From: Allium sativum
Taxonomy: Eukaryota; Streptophyta; Magnoliopsida; Asparagales; Amaryllidaceae
Reading direction: 5' to 3'
Length of the DNA: 64,000 bases
Assembly (NCBI GenBank): GCA_030737875.1
Contig: CM060922.1
Span: 754,737,603 to 754,801,602 of the forward strand
The notes beneath the pieces are model-generated. The model ran no database searches. It was not told where the DNA came from and saw only the letters and a program-made list of their open reading frames with translations. A program made the position numbers and the translations under genes. The first letter of the stretch is position 1. Each line of letters starts with the position of its first letter. Below are positions 22,380 to 34,809 of the stretch, piece by piece.

Positions 22380-23658
22380 AACTAAGCAATCACAAGCAAA
22401 CATACATTCATAACTCGATAAGACCACATTACAACAAATCATGCAAATACTAGTCGAACCACCTATCGGGTTCGTCACAACTATAGGTCTATCGACTATC
22501 TTAGGTTTCAATCCTAACTTATCTACCAGGTCACTAGATATGAAGGAATGGGATGCCTCACTATCAACAAAACTAGAACCGAAACATCATAAATAGAAAG
22601 CATACCTCGAATAATGACACCCTTTCCCTTCTCCGCCGCAGTTGGGGCATTCGACGAAGAAGGAACGACGTTGATAGCATATGCTTTCACATTCTGCTTC
22701 TCTTTAGGGCATTGCGGGCAATTATCCTTGTGATGTCCCACTTGGCCGCAATTAAAACACTTCCTTTCCCTAGGCTTTTCCTGACAATCTCTAGCATAGT
22801 GCCCCTTCTTGCCACAACTAAAGTACTCTTTATCTTTTTTTTGTCCTTCTTTTTCTGACCACCCTTGGTCTGATCTTGTTTTCTCTTATTCTGAGACTCC
22901 TTCTTACCTCTACCGCTTGCTTGCGATTTTGGTTCCTCCACAGATGCAATAGCAACATCGGCCTTTGACTTAGGGTAAAGACTCTCCGATCTCAATGCTT
23001 TCCCCACTATAGACTCGAACGTATCGTCGATGTGGTTTATCGTCCTTTCCCCTAAGTACTCATCAAAGCCGGTTATGAACTTCTCATTCTTCTTCTCGGC
23101 AGTGTCGATAAGACATAATCCATACTTCGATAAAGTATCGAACTCAGCAATGTATTCCGAGACTGCCCTACCATTCTGCTTAAGCTCCAAAATATTCCTA
23201 AACAATTCAGATTTGTAAGCAGCTGGAATGAACTTTTCGCTGAAACGAGTCATAAAGTGATTCCAAGTAACTTGATCTTCAGGAGTAGCTGCTTTAATAG
23301 CATTCCACCAATTCATAGCTCATCCTTGAAGCTGACGCGATGCTAACTTTCTCTTCATGGCATCATCGATTCCCAAGTCCTCGAAGATGCGCTCACAACT
23401 ATCCAACCAATCTTGAACATCCGTAGCCGACTCCGTTCCGTGGAACGGCTTCTCGCCAAGACTAGTATAACCCTTGTTAAGCTTGGCGAAATCGGCCCTA
23501 GGCGCCTGCACTAATGCACCACCACCGTTAGCAGCATTAGGAACTGCTCCCTGAGCATCCCTAAGCATCTCTCTAATGAAAGTCGTGAACATCGTCCTCA
23601 TATCAGAGACATTCCTATTATTTGCCCCTAAATCCATACTCCTCGTATATCGGCTCAT
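22380..23658 (-). pseudogene. Tekay-like gag and start of protease, damaged
   Basis: The start is taken at ATG 23658 (MSRYTRSM), matching the MSRDTRG start of the better copy near the window end. Gag body motifs are FHGTESATDVQDWLDSCERI, AMNWWNAIKAATPEDQVTW and [20 protein letters not shown]. An in-frame TGA at 23320-23322 replaces an Arg codon. A frameshift near 22840 precedes the two zinc knuckles, and the first knuckle has Tyr for its first Cys ([14 protein letters not shown]); the second (CFNCGQVGHHKDNC) is normal. The protease active site is DSEAS where DTGAS is expected. Similarity stops near 22380. Gag would form the particle and bind RNA; this copy cannot make it whole. Confidence 0.85.
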
Positions 23659-23846
23659 CGTCAAATCTGTAAAGAGAAAACGATTAACCATCTCCATAGT
23701 GGTGCCAGTGCAGTGCGACTTCATCCTTACATATACTAATAGTATATATATAGCTTTTGAAAACCAAAATATCACAAATACGCGCTCTCATATACGTATA
23801 CTATCTATCCCTGGTGTCTTCCCCTAGGTTAACTACGCAACCTAGA

Positions 23847-23858
23847 GCTCTGATACCA
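23847..23858 (-). other. Primer-binding site of Tekay copy B
   Basis: Minus strand TGGTATCAGAGC lies two bases inside the 5' LTR end, matching the initiator-Met tRNA tail as in copies A and C. Confidence 0.8.
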
Positions 23859-23860
23859 AA

Positions 23861-26482
23861 TGTGATAGCCCGCCCTGAACCAGCCGACATTTCCTTCGAA
23901 ATGCGTTGTACCGATGTCCAACTAGCACGGGACGGTTGTCGAAAGAAAAGAAAAGAAAAGAATTTGAAACTAGAACTAACAAGGAACCTGTAGTATATCT
24001 CATAGTGCATGGAATAAAATATAATAACAACATAACTTTGACATAAAACAAGCGAGACAGTGCATAAGCTGAAAATTAAATCATCACAGCAGCGGAATCC
24101 ATAATACAACTTATGATCCAACATCGTTATTACAACTTCAAATTACTGTCTCTAAAGCAAAAGAAAGAAAAGGTATACTACTAATGCACAAGCAGTGACC
24201 AGCTACAACACAGGGAGTATATATGTATATCTACGTGGAAGCCTCCTGCTCGTCTCCGGACAGCTACTCGCGCATTATCACCTAACATGTCTCTAGTCTG
24301 CTCATTTAGGAGCACCCATAGTAATAAGAAGAGACATAAAACTCTGGGTCAGACAAAAGTCTGGTATGAGCGATAAGCAACAAAACAAAACAATAACAGG
24401 TATAATCCAATCATACCTGAACCTAGACCTGCAACCAAAGAGTTAGCACAACAAGATGTACAGTATTCTAAGGTAATACTAACATAAAGTGTAAAAGTAA
24501 CATGGGGGTGTGCATGTCATGGTGATAGCAAACATCAAACATAGCAATCATCCTCACATCTCTCACTCAATGCGTAAAGCATACGATATCCACCACCCAA
24601 TCACCCAATCCTTTACTACGATAGCTTTGCTCCATGGAGTCACAATGACTCCATTGCACTGATCCATAGCCACTAATCCATCTGTCAGTGGTGAACTAAA
24701 GTTATGGATATCGATAAACCTTTTGCTCACGCCCCGCAGCAAAGTCCAACTCATGAAGTTAACTCGTTGGTCACCTTTGGGATCCTGAGTAATAACCTCT
24801 CATTTGAACTACCTTTGCATCTTGGGTTTTGGGCATCATCCCCGTTCGTCCGTCAGTTCAGTTCGTGTTCTTCCATATCGACTCGTGGTGCTTCGAAGCT
24901 CTGATTCGTGATCAGCTTCCTCGGCTCGTGGTTCGCCCCAAGTACAGCTCGTGGCCTCCTTCCGCTCGTGACTCATGACACCAAGGCTCGGTTCGTGGTC
25001 TGCTCCAATTCGTGACACGTGGTCGGATCGTGGACCACCTTTAGGTCGTGGGACTCACTCGTGATCCCTATCTTGGTCGTGGTCTTTTGGCTCGCCATCC
25101 TTGGGGTCGTCCTCCCACGGTTCGCCCTATTCCTCACGGTCAAGGTGTGAGGGTTCGCCATCTTCCTCACGGTCGAGGTGTGAGAATTCGCCATCTTCCT
25201 CACGGTCACGGTGTGAGGGTGCTTCACGATCCTACGGGTTGGGTCGTGAGGGTGCTGCACGATCCTAGGGGTCGTAGTGTGAGGGTGTTGCACGATCCTA
25301 GGGGTCGGGTCGTGAGGGTGCTGCACGATCCTAGGGGTCGTGGTGTGAGGTTGCTGCATGATCCTAGGGGTCGGGTCGTGAGGGTGTTGCATGATCCTAG
25401 GGGTCATGGTGTGAGGGTGTTGCACGATCCTAGGGGTCGGGTCGTGAGGGACAGGTGCTTCACGAACGGGACTCTTCATTATTTCCTGCAACTTTTCCAG
25501 CGAGCTGTTTACGCCATACGATGGCGTTTTCGTCCAATCTAACTTTCCTACGCAATCACAAATCATTCCAAACAGTAATAGCAACATATATAATCAACCA
25601 TAAACACCAAAACAACAATTTAACATGCAAATATGGATCAAACCTACCCAAAACTATGATTTTCCCCTTAATCCCCTTAATCATGATTTAACCTTACGAT
25701 TAGCAAAATATGTCCAAATTAACCCAAATTTCTAACAGAGGCATAAAATATATTTAAGAATTTCTAAACATTTTTCCAGAATTTTAACATGCATAATTTC
25801 GTTAATTAACACTAATCACCCCTAATTAGTGAAAAATAATGCAAATCACTCACCTTAGCCACAAATTAATATTAGATCTGAAAATATCTCTGATTTGGGT
25901 CGAATCTCTATGCAACACAGCAGCTCCAACTCTGATTTGATGCTATTTTAACTTGATTTGATTAGCTTAATCCTTGATTAGAAGGTGATTAGAGGTGTTT
26001 TTAGAAGGTAGAAGCCATTACTAGGGTTGAAGGAATGAAAGTGGCAGCTGCAAAAATGACAAAGAAGGGTTTCTCTAGTCCCTTCCAGTCCTTAAATACC
26101 CCAAATCCCGAAATCCCCCAATGGGCCTAGCTGCTAATCACCCTATTTGGCCCGATTAAGTTGTTTTTCACCTTCTAAACCTTAATTTAGCTATATCTCC
26201 TAAACATAAGCTCGTTTGATTAATATGACTACCCTACGGAAAGGTAAACCATCATCTGGATCTAATGGAAGTGGTTTCAGGTCAAAACTCCTTACCAATC
26301 AAAAGTTATAGGCGAAACAAGATTTGCTAGGGGCAAAATGGTCATTTAAAAATCGGCAAAAATCGTGAATATGGGAAATGACCCCAATAGTCATTTCCCA
26401 GAGGAACACGACCATACGACTTCTTATGAAAATGAAATAAATATTCTACGATCCTCCGATGCGTAAAATGTGGGTCGTTACA
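23861..26482 (-). repeat. 5' LTR of Tekay copy B
   Basis: It runs from TGTAACGACCCACATT (minus strand, from 26482) to GGGCTATCACA at 23861, 2622 bp. It is uninterrupted and closely similar to the two pieces at 11111-12002 and 18208-19912, so it defines the insertion point there. It carries the 33-bp array at 25105-25450. Confidence 0.88.
25105..25450. repeat. 33-bp minisatellite in 5' LTR of Tekay copy B (open on both strands)
   Basis: About ten 33-bp units have the same core as the array at 18560-18880. Alternating unit types (ggtcgggtcgtgag and ggtcgtagtgtgag) suggest a 66-bp higher-order unit. Minus-strand frame 24973-25587 and plus-strand frame 25048-25542 both stay open. One unit more than the partner LTR indicates gain or loss since insertion. 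Confidence 0.85.
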
Positions 26483-27380
26483 AGTTTGCACTAAGGTTTC
26501 TGCTTGAGAAAAAAGAAGAGTTCGAATGGTTTCATTAAGGGAAATAGTTTCAGAAGGGCTAGGTGGCACTTCCCCCACTTTATCCATGGAATATAAAAAA
26601 CTATTAAAATCTCCAAAAAAAATCCAAGGTGATAGTCTTGTCTGATGGCAGGGAAGGTATTGAGAAAGATGTCTCTTGCAAGGCTAGAGTTTTTAGCATA
26701 TTTGATACTGAGGTAGAGTGAGATGTAGGGGGGATGTGTATGACATATAAGTCCCCAAGTATGATATGAAAGTGTATCATTCTCCTTGTAAAGAGGAGTG
26801 TTGTAAATGTATAAATGAAGGGGTTGTGAAGCACCACGCTTCTGCTATAAGGTGACTAGGTCAAATTATGATTCAGGGTCCATTGTGGCTTTATATATGA
26901 TGCTATTTTTGTAGTAGGATTGAGGTTGAATTTTGTTTTAAGAACTGCAAAAAGGTGGATGTCATGCTAGTTAATTAGAGTTTTCACTTGATCAAGCTTT
27001 GTTTCCTTATGTGCATCCCTAATATTTAACATTATTAATTTTTTTAAAATTATTAACAAAGATCAAATTGGTTTTCTTCCTTATCTTTGGTTTCTAGTAA
27101 AGGAGGCATTTACAAATGAGCTGTTAACTTGGTTTTCGGAAAGGGTAGGAGTTTTAGTATGGGAGGTTCCATCAGGTAATGTGGTCATTAGGTGGGGAAG
27201 GAGGTTAAAACATTAAGGACAATGTCATCAGAAGTGGTAGAAGGCTAAAGAGGTTAATGGGGATTAAAAGTAGGGTTTAAGTGATCAGGTTTAGTGGTAA
27301 GGTAGTTTGAGGAGGCTAGGAAGATTGATTTGTGATCAGGTCAAGAATGATAAGTTGATTTGCTTCAAATGGTGAGATGG
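26483..27380 (-). pseudogene. LINE ORF2, N-terminal endonuclease part
   Basis: On the minus strand, from ~27050: NIRDAHKETKLDQVKTLI (start of endonuclease), HDIHLFAVLKTKF, VVLHNPFIYTFTTLL, then WIFFGDFNSFLYSMDKVGEV. The GDFN motif contains catalytic-loop residues of the apurinic endonuclease. Frames shift between these blocks. It continues at 11110-10786 beyond the Tekay insertion, and its upstream end is cut by the Tat-like element at 27381. Confidence 0.8.
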
Positions 27381-28237
27381 TGTTGACCCGCCTTTTTGCA
27401 AGGCAGTTACATATTGGATTTCAACTATTGAAGTGCCCAGGACTTGGACATAGGGTTAAGCGAGCCAGACATACTTGGTAGAAGTAACAAAACCTTTGAA
27501 GATATGAAAACATAATGCTTAGAATCTGACTCGACAAAGTTAGTTCAACCTTTCACTTCATTATCCTATTTTGGGTCGACTGCTCTGGTTTGGCCAACTT
27601 GGGTCGGTTATCTTCGCTCGACATGGGTTCCACCATGCTTTACTGAATCAAAGCTTGAAAGAAGCAGGGGAAGGATGCCTTTTTAGAATGGCATATTCGG
27701 TTCAACTATGTCAAACTAGCTCGGATCGACTATGCTGATCTGGATAAGGATGATTGTAGCACGACCACCACCTACTTTTGTTACTCAGGAGATGTCGACA
27801 TGTGTCTTGGACTCTTGGTCGAGCCAAATGCGGTTATTTTCTATGGCCTGAAGACGTGTTCCACCACCCCTACGCTTCCGGATCGGTTGCCATGTGTCCT
27901 GGTCGAGCGGGATCCATAGTCACTTATAAATACATGGTTCCAGGACTTCACAAAGGATCAAATCTTCAGTCCTATAGCCGATACAAGTAAGGGCATTACT
28001 ACCATTGAAATATCTTCTTTTTATCCACTTTCCTTCATAGAAAATCATATGTGTTGTAATCATACAGTATAATAAAGGATTGATTGCACCAAGTGGACAT
28101 AGGCATTTTGCCAAACCACTATAATTTCTTATGTCTCTTTACTTTTATGCACTTTCTATGATCTGGGATTGCGAAGTTCTTTGCGAATTTCATCCATTTG
28201 AGTGTTTAACTTGAAAGGACCAATTTTCGAGTTAATA
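27381..28237 (+). repeat. 5' LTR of the Tat-like element
   Basis: It starts TGTTGACCCGCCTTTTTGC and ends gagttaata, where the partner has gagttaaca. A TATA box TATAAATA lies at 27924-27931. An AATAAA lies near 28073. The sequence right after it (ttttggcaagctatgaaggg) is probably a decayed primer-binding site. Confidence 0.8.
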
Positions 28238-28395
28238 TTTTGGCAAGCTATGAAGGGGGAACGCACGCATTTAAATTCTAAGGAAGCTTTAGGAATAGAG
28301 TAGATCTAGATGCTAATAGGAAGAAGGATGCTTCACATGCTAGAAGAGAGGAATAAGGCCAATAAGCATCTTATACCAAAAACCTGTATGTCTAC

Positions 28396-29880
28396 TTGAC
28401 GAGGGAAGAGTTGCATGCGGCTATGAGTGGATTACAAACACGTTTCGAGCAACATGAAGCCACGATGCAGGAGATATTAGCACAGTTGAAAGAGGCAAAA
28501 AAAAACAACACAGGAGGCTGGAGTAGGGCGCAGGAAACAAGCAGTACCACCTCTACATTCGAGGGGACAACCACCAGAACGCCTCAGGCTCGACCATGGC
28601 GAATAGGAAATCCGGTTCGACTATGTCGAGTCGGGACAAGTTAGTAACCAGATCCCTCATTCCTTCAACATTCCGCGAGCTCCAACATCCCTTTTAGGAG
28701 TAGGTCATATTCTAGAACTGAGAAGCAAAGTCTGCACACAGAGAGATTGATCTCAGGAGAGGAATTTAAATGGACAAGGGAAAACGACCACCATTAGGAA
28801 TCTAAGCGACATTGACCCAAACTTGACGATCAATGCTAGGAGTAAAGTTTTGGAAAATATTGATGCCTCGGCGACGGGCAATGATGATTGGAGGATGTTG
28901 CTAGGCTACAGCACCAAAGTTGCTGAAATTATTCGGTAAGTTACTCGAGGCATGTTATCAAATCAAGACATGAATAACTGTAGCGAAGTCCTTTTAATCA
29001 GAACTTAAAAAACTCGTGGAGTCCACCGGACTTCAAATTTCCAGTATTGGAGTCTTACGACGGAATGAGAAATCCAACTATCTATCTCATGCATTACATG
29101 AGGCACATGGAAGTGCTTGGGAAATCAAAGGATGTGATGGCCAAATGCTTCCTGTTATTTTTATCAGATATTACCGCTAAGTGGTTTAAACAACTGGAAA
29201 GCAACTCAATCAACTGCTATACGGGATAGATTGAAAGGTTCATGGGACAGCTTCGGGTCCATGTAACGCGACCCAAAAATGTGATGACATTAGCAGTGGT
29301 AAGGCATAAAACTAAAGAATCTCTACATGCCTTTCTAGAGAGATTCAACGTCGCAGTAGCCGCAGTCGACCGATAAAATCCGTCAATGGTATTAATGTCG
29401 GTTTTTTCTAGAGTTTTTGTAAACACTAAGTTCAAGAGATCATTGGAACGAGATCCTCCGCGGAGTCTCAAGGAATACTATTTCAAAGATGAAAAGTTTA
29501 TCAGGGAAGAAGATGCATGCAACTAAGGCTAATGGACCATCCGACAAGGGAAATCGTAAAGTTGGAGACAATCAAGGTCGGGACAATGATTTTAAGAGAG
29601 GACCTAAGTACGACTCGTATACAAGGCTGAATATGATCTCGGAAGCAATCTGTCATGAAATCAAAAGCTTACTCCTGACGAGGAGACCATCTAGAAAGGA
29701 ACCCATAGAGCGTGACCGAATATCCAAGAAATTTGGTGCATTCCATGAGAGAGTCGAGCATGAAATGGATGAATGAAAGCACCTACGTGACATCATCGAA
29801 GAGATTGTAAGGAAAGGGAAGTTACAGCAGTATATCCTAAATGGAGCCTTTGCTATGCGACATGGTCAGCCATAGAATGC
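28396..29880 (+). pseudogene. Tat-like Gypsy gag, decayed
   Basis: The first frame (28396-28644) has a coiled-coil-like start (MSGLQTRFEQHEATMQEIL). After a gap, the core begins near 29035: FPVLESYDGMRNPTIYLMHY, MAKCFLLFLSDITAKWFKQL, KESLHAFLERFNVAVAAVDR, then SLERDPPRSLKEYYFKDEKF. This is the usual order in Tat/Athila-type gag (YDG...P, A..WF..L, ESL..F..RF, PP.SL). In-frame stops lie at 29227-29229, around 29375 and at 29523-29525, without a frameshift between them. No zinc knuckle was found. Remaining text to ~29880 is open only in fragments. Confidence 0.75.
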
Positions 29881-30534
29881 TCGATGTGTAAGTGTACCCG
29901 AATTACAGGGAGGACTTGTTATTAACTAATGCGTCTATGTAGATGTTGGAAGAGAACGACAACTACCCATGTACGGAACAAACTTCCGCTTCCTAGGCAT
30001 GTTTTATTGCTAATAACAAATCATCGCTTCACTTTTGCTTTCAATAAACAATATCTAAGTCGATCTACCCATGTCCATCACTAATCACTAGCCTATAGGC
30101 ATGCCCTGTACCCGATGATGCACTATTGTACTTATTTATATCTTCCAATGAATTTGTATCAAATGCCAAGCCTCTCACTCTTGTACGGGGTCCACGACAA
30201 CTCCCAGGCAAGCTCTACGATGGTGATAAACCATTTCATTTTATCAATATCAATGCACCTATTTTTTCTGTACTTTAATCAAATGTTCAACAAGTATGGC
30301 TGATGGTTGTTGAGCACTAAGTTTACCGCTTTGTTTTTAACCCTGACAAAAACCTTAGATCGTCGTGTATGGATAATGCACGGTACGGGATAGGAAACTT
30401 CGTCATAAACTTGATAGGTTCACTTATTCATGATCGTCAAGTATGGTTGATGCTTGACAAGGGTTGAGCGGCCTCGGATACGAGGTCGTTTGATCAGGAC
30501 CATCGAGTATGGTTGATGCTCAACAAGAGCCCGG
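29881..30534 (+). other. Non-coding interior of the Tat-like element
   Basis: No pol motifs are seen here. The last ~120 bp begins the array of ~65-bp tandem repeats that resumes after the insertion. The deletion or natural absence of pol lies between gag and this point. Confidence 0.5.
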
Positions 30535-30862
30535 TGTAACGACCCGTCTTTTTGCCCGATTCTCGTCGGCCATGCATATATTTGAACTCTTCATATATAC
30601 CAATAGTCCAACCGCAGCATCGAAAAAATACTCGAAAAATTATTTTTAAAAGTTGCATTTCAAAACAGTTATTCTAAAGCCATTTACTTATTTTCAAAAT
30701 AATCTATTTTCAAAATAATCTATTTTCAAAATACGCTCTCTCAAAGAATTATTCCAAAATCCCTATTTGGAGTATTTCTAACCCTGTCTCTAATGAGATA
30801 TTACAACTCTGATGAGTTCTATCTTCCGTTCAAAATATTTCGTAACCCAGAGCTTTACCAAC

Positions 30863-33810
30863 TGCAACGACCAACCTTTTTGCCCGATTCTTGCCGGTAA
30901 TTAAACTAACTTAAATCGTTCACAAAGACGGATTGTTATGGGTACTTACATATTTGAACAAAATAACAGAACTTTTATTTCATTTTATTGATTACATCAG
31001 AGATTACAAGGGATATCCAAGTACCATATATGCTCAGCGGAAGTCCAATGCGCTCAGCGGAAGAAGAAAAATATCAAAACAAGACTCTAGCTTCAAATCT
31101 GAATCCAACTCTAAAATCTAAACCTGCAAACTAAACTTCTAGCTGCCCGTGCAAAATTATGGGCATCCGGAGTTTAGGTGTGGAAACAATAAACTCTAGG
31201 TCAGCCGTAGGACTGGTGTGAGAATTCGAAATCAGTTCATATTTTGGATTCATTTTAAAGTTGGAAAATTCACCGGACCACGCCGCTTAATGCAGAACGG
31301 GTTATAATATTATGTCGCCATATAAATATACAAATCAAAATCGTATGGCTCGTATTGGAGATTTTGGTTTCCAACTTGATGATTCCTGGCACGAAAGATC
31401 AATCGGAATACAAACGAAATGTAACATGACTTTTCCATCCAGACACGGACATCAACTACAAATCGTGAGGTAGATCAACGGTTTTCGTCCAGACACGGAC
31501 CCCCGAACATACCCTATTCCTCTAGTTCATAAGTGGTACCACCGTCGCAGCTTTCATCATCAATCATATATATAGTATGCAACCTAACCGCCAGTTTCTC
31601 ATCAATCCGGGGTGTGAGGTTTTTCGATGTCACGTCATACACAAAACCATGCTTAAATAAGCAGTGCCTTGATCGTACAAGCTCATTTTGTATCTTAAGT
31701 ATGTCACATTGTTCCTTCACAACATGACCAATGATTTCCATCATTATATAACCACTTTGAGCTCATACGTCACAAACCAGATACATATCAACGGGAATCA
31801 CTATTATGCTGTCAATTACAATGTCAGGCACACAATCCATACAAGTCCATTCTAGGTCTGAACAGAACAAAATCCGAAAATCTCCAAATATATTCATACC
31901 TCATGCCACTTGTAACCTCGTATCGGGGATCATCCCAACCGATACATCAACAATTAATCCAAATAATCCAGAGATTACCCGTCTTCATTCATCGTTTACC
32001 AAGTCTCGAACAACGTCGTAAATTACTTGGAATGGTTTTCGAACATATATTCGATCCTGGTCTTTCCAAGTAATAAGCGTACCTTTAAACAATAGTTATG
32101 GACCATACAGGATTTTCAATTCAAATCTCCTTCCAGTCGTTATCAATTCATTCACAAATCAAGGTTGGATTTTACTTCGAAATTCATTAATTCCGTTACC
32201 ATCTTAACTCTTTAAATAATAATTTACCAACCTTATAATCCATCGATCCATATATTTCAAAACATACCTCTTCGTTCCCTTTTTCATACTCCTTTAAAAT
32301 TTACCGATTCTTTATTTGGATTAAAACTTCATTTACGATAATCCAAACTAATTGATATTCAAACATAAATTTAAATAGAGCTTAGTTGACTCATATCTGA
32401 TAGCGATTCCCAAACCAACGAACACTATCAGAATCTTTGATATAAAATTTCTAACGTTTCTGATACTATTCATCTAACTCCGGAATTACCTATCAAATAT
32501 ATGAAGACCAACTCAATCTAAACCATTTCCTTTTGAATTCCAACTTAATAATATCTTACGATCGATAAATAATTCCATATAAATATTTAATCACTTAGCA
32601 TTCCAAACTATTTGACAAATATTTCCTTTTATACCTTTAAATGGTAGTTCACGATTTATAAATTCCAAACTAACTTATCTTTGGAAATGTAATAATAATA
32701 ATGTTTGAAAATGCAACTAAAAGTGTTGTAAAATAGCTATTCAAATCAAATAGATTCAAAATCATTTGAAATTCAAATTTTTGCAATTTAATCACTTTGA
32801 AATAACAAAATAAGATTTATCATATATTTCTTAATTTTAAAATAATTTTATAAACCTAATTTATTCGATTTTCCGTTATTGTTATCGAACTACACGCATA
32901 ACGACCTTTTCCATATTTGGTTTATCCACATCTTGAAAATTATACGTTAAAATTTGAAAACCTCTTTTCTATTCAAACTCATCATTAATATAATTCCAAC
33001 ATTTTTCATTTTACGTTAATCTGATTCAAACATTCAGTTATAATCATTTGAAATTCGCGTTCGATTTAAGTTATATAACGATTTTAATATAAAAAGTTCA
33101 ATCCTCTTTAAATTCAAAAATTTAACCTTCATAAAAAATCATATTCTAATATATATTTAAATTCAAAATAGTTTCAAATTAAAACTTCAAATTAGATTTG
33201 GAATATCTCATTCGTCGAATCAGTTAGGGACGACCAGGGAGAGCAGGAAACTGTATTTTCCAAACCGAAACCTAGACACCATCCTCTTGTCATCCTAGAC
33301 GTTTAGTATATATATTATTATTTAAACATATATTGAATTTCAAAACCATGTTAAATTTTCCAAACCTCATTTTGAATTAGATTGAACTTAATATAAAGTA
33401 ATATTTTATCAAAACTTGTTCCAATACCCATACAAAACCAATACATGATTTAAATCATTTCAGATCCAAATTTCAAATTCAATTCAATATAAGTGGTTAG
33501 GATTATTTCAAAAGCCCAGTCATCTCATATATTCCGATTCCCAAAATAGTTCTTTAAATTTAAAACTAGACTTCCAAAAATCTTTATTCAGACGGAAGGA
33601 GGATTTAAATCGATCATCCGTATACATCCACAACTATAGTGTGTGATTTCATGCAATCATAATCATCCAAATAAACCAACCATATACATTAGCATGAGTT
33701 CATCCAAATAAGAACAATCATTAAACAACATTACGACTGTGCACAAGCGATACGGTTAATAACGCTTATAGTGTTCAGTGTGTTTCTTACTACATGAACA
33801 TCCATTCATT
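30863..33810 (-). repeat. Left arm of the palindromic element
   Basis: It matches the right arm in inverted order over its whole length. Anchor blocks are gcccgattcttgccggtaatt (30880; 37999 on the other arm), agctgcccgtg (31140; ~37745), cattttaaagttgg (31250; ~37625), ttcctggcacgaaagatc (31383; ~37210), tggtaccaccgtcgcagc (31535; ~37060), ccgatcgtaca-type block (31670; ~36930) and a gaacatccat block (33797; 34813). A 328-bp extension (30535-30862) separates it from the terminus. Confidence 0.85.
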
Positions 33811-34809
33811 TGTACACGGCGTGTACGTGCACGCTTCTGACCAGCAAACTCCACCATCACTGCGCCACTTCCAGCTCCACCGTCAGCACACTCTCCTCCT
33901 CTCGCGTCACCGTCCACTTCCGCAAACCCAGACTACCGTACGCCTCATCCAGAAGGACCAGAACCCGCAATCTAGGTCCGTCTTCCCTCCAATGAGACCC
34001 TTCCAAGTAGACATCGCCATGCACACCTCGTCTATCTCCAAAACACCACCAACTCAGACCGCAAGTCAAGCACCACCGCCACTTAGTCGATCCGTTCAAA
34101 CTTCGTCCACTGCCATCTCCACCCATTCAGTCACCTCCGCCAATCGCAGCTGCTACCTCCGGCGAACCCAGTCCGCCTCCTTCGCAAACCGCTGCAAACC
34201 CTCTCAGCAGCCACTTTAACAACCGACAGTCCTCCACAACAGACCGAAACAGTGCCACTTTTCCTTTCTTTTCCCTTAAAGCAAGTTTGGCAGCCCCTCT
34301 TCAAATTTCCACCACCTTTCCTTTTTGTACTATCCACATCAGCAGTATTTTTCCCATTCAGCCCAGTTCAATTGTCGCGAGAAAAAATTAATGCAAGCAA
34401 AACCACTTATACCTTTCCTAGTTGTTGATCCATCACGGTCCGGTAGAGAAATAAATAGCTTTTGTTGAAAAATATTTGGATATATCCATTAGCTAAAGAA
34501 GGAGACGAAGCGCGTGTAACGGCGGCTTTTAGGTGGTTCGTTTATAGTAAAGAATCCGATCAGCGAAAGAAAACGGAGCGCAATGAAGGTGAGAACTTCT
34601 AATTTAAATTATTTAAATTAGTAGAAATAGTAGATTTTAAATTGGTTGATGATTATAATGGGTAACATTAGTTGATCGCTTATAAATGTTCATGGTTGTG
34701 TTATGTAATGTTGATGAAGGTCCATATAGTAAAACACACTAAACACGCGTTATTGAACGTGACGCGTTGGCGCACCAAGAAAATTGATTGTTCAATGGTT
34801 GCTATTGCA
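33811..34809 (+). other. Unique centre of the palindromic element, C-rich leader-like block
   Basis: 33840-34330 is strongly C-rich on the plus strand and keeps a 141-codon Ser/Pro/Thr-rich frame open (33794-34219). It resembles in composition the C-rich leader block 12960-13250 of the related element. A ggtgagaactt block at 34588 corresponds to ggtgagaactcc at 13880. I do not regard the open frame as a protein gene. Confidence 0.45.

Larger units (their letters stand above)
11111..26482 (-). mobile_element. Tekay-like Gypsy element (copy B), inserted in the LINE and itself interrupted
   Basis: This is a minus-strand LTR retrotransposon. The 5' LTR is at 23861-26482, the primer-binding site at 23847-23858, a damaged gag-protease at ~22380-23658, and tandem-repeat filler where reverse transcriptase should be. 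Fragments of the RNase H-integrase linker, integrase and chromodomain lie at 20090-21380, and a purine tract (19913-19925 read on the minus strand) precedes the 3' LTR at 11111-19912. That LTR is split by the insertion at 12003-18207. Without the insertion the two LTRs are 2592 and 2622 bp. Flanking bases agttg/agttt are a near-perfect target duplication. It cannot move without help, since RT is gone. Confidence 0.85.

Noticed and set aside
25105..25450. 33-bp regularly spaced units as a CRISPR-like array
   Set aside because: Units are tandem without unique spacers, lie in a plant LTR, and no cas genes are present.
33794..34219. 141-codon Ser/Pro/Thr-rich frame
   Set aside because: The frame is a by-product of a C-rich block in the centre of the palindromic element; the opposite strand is also partly open.
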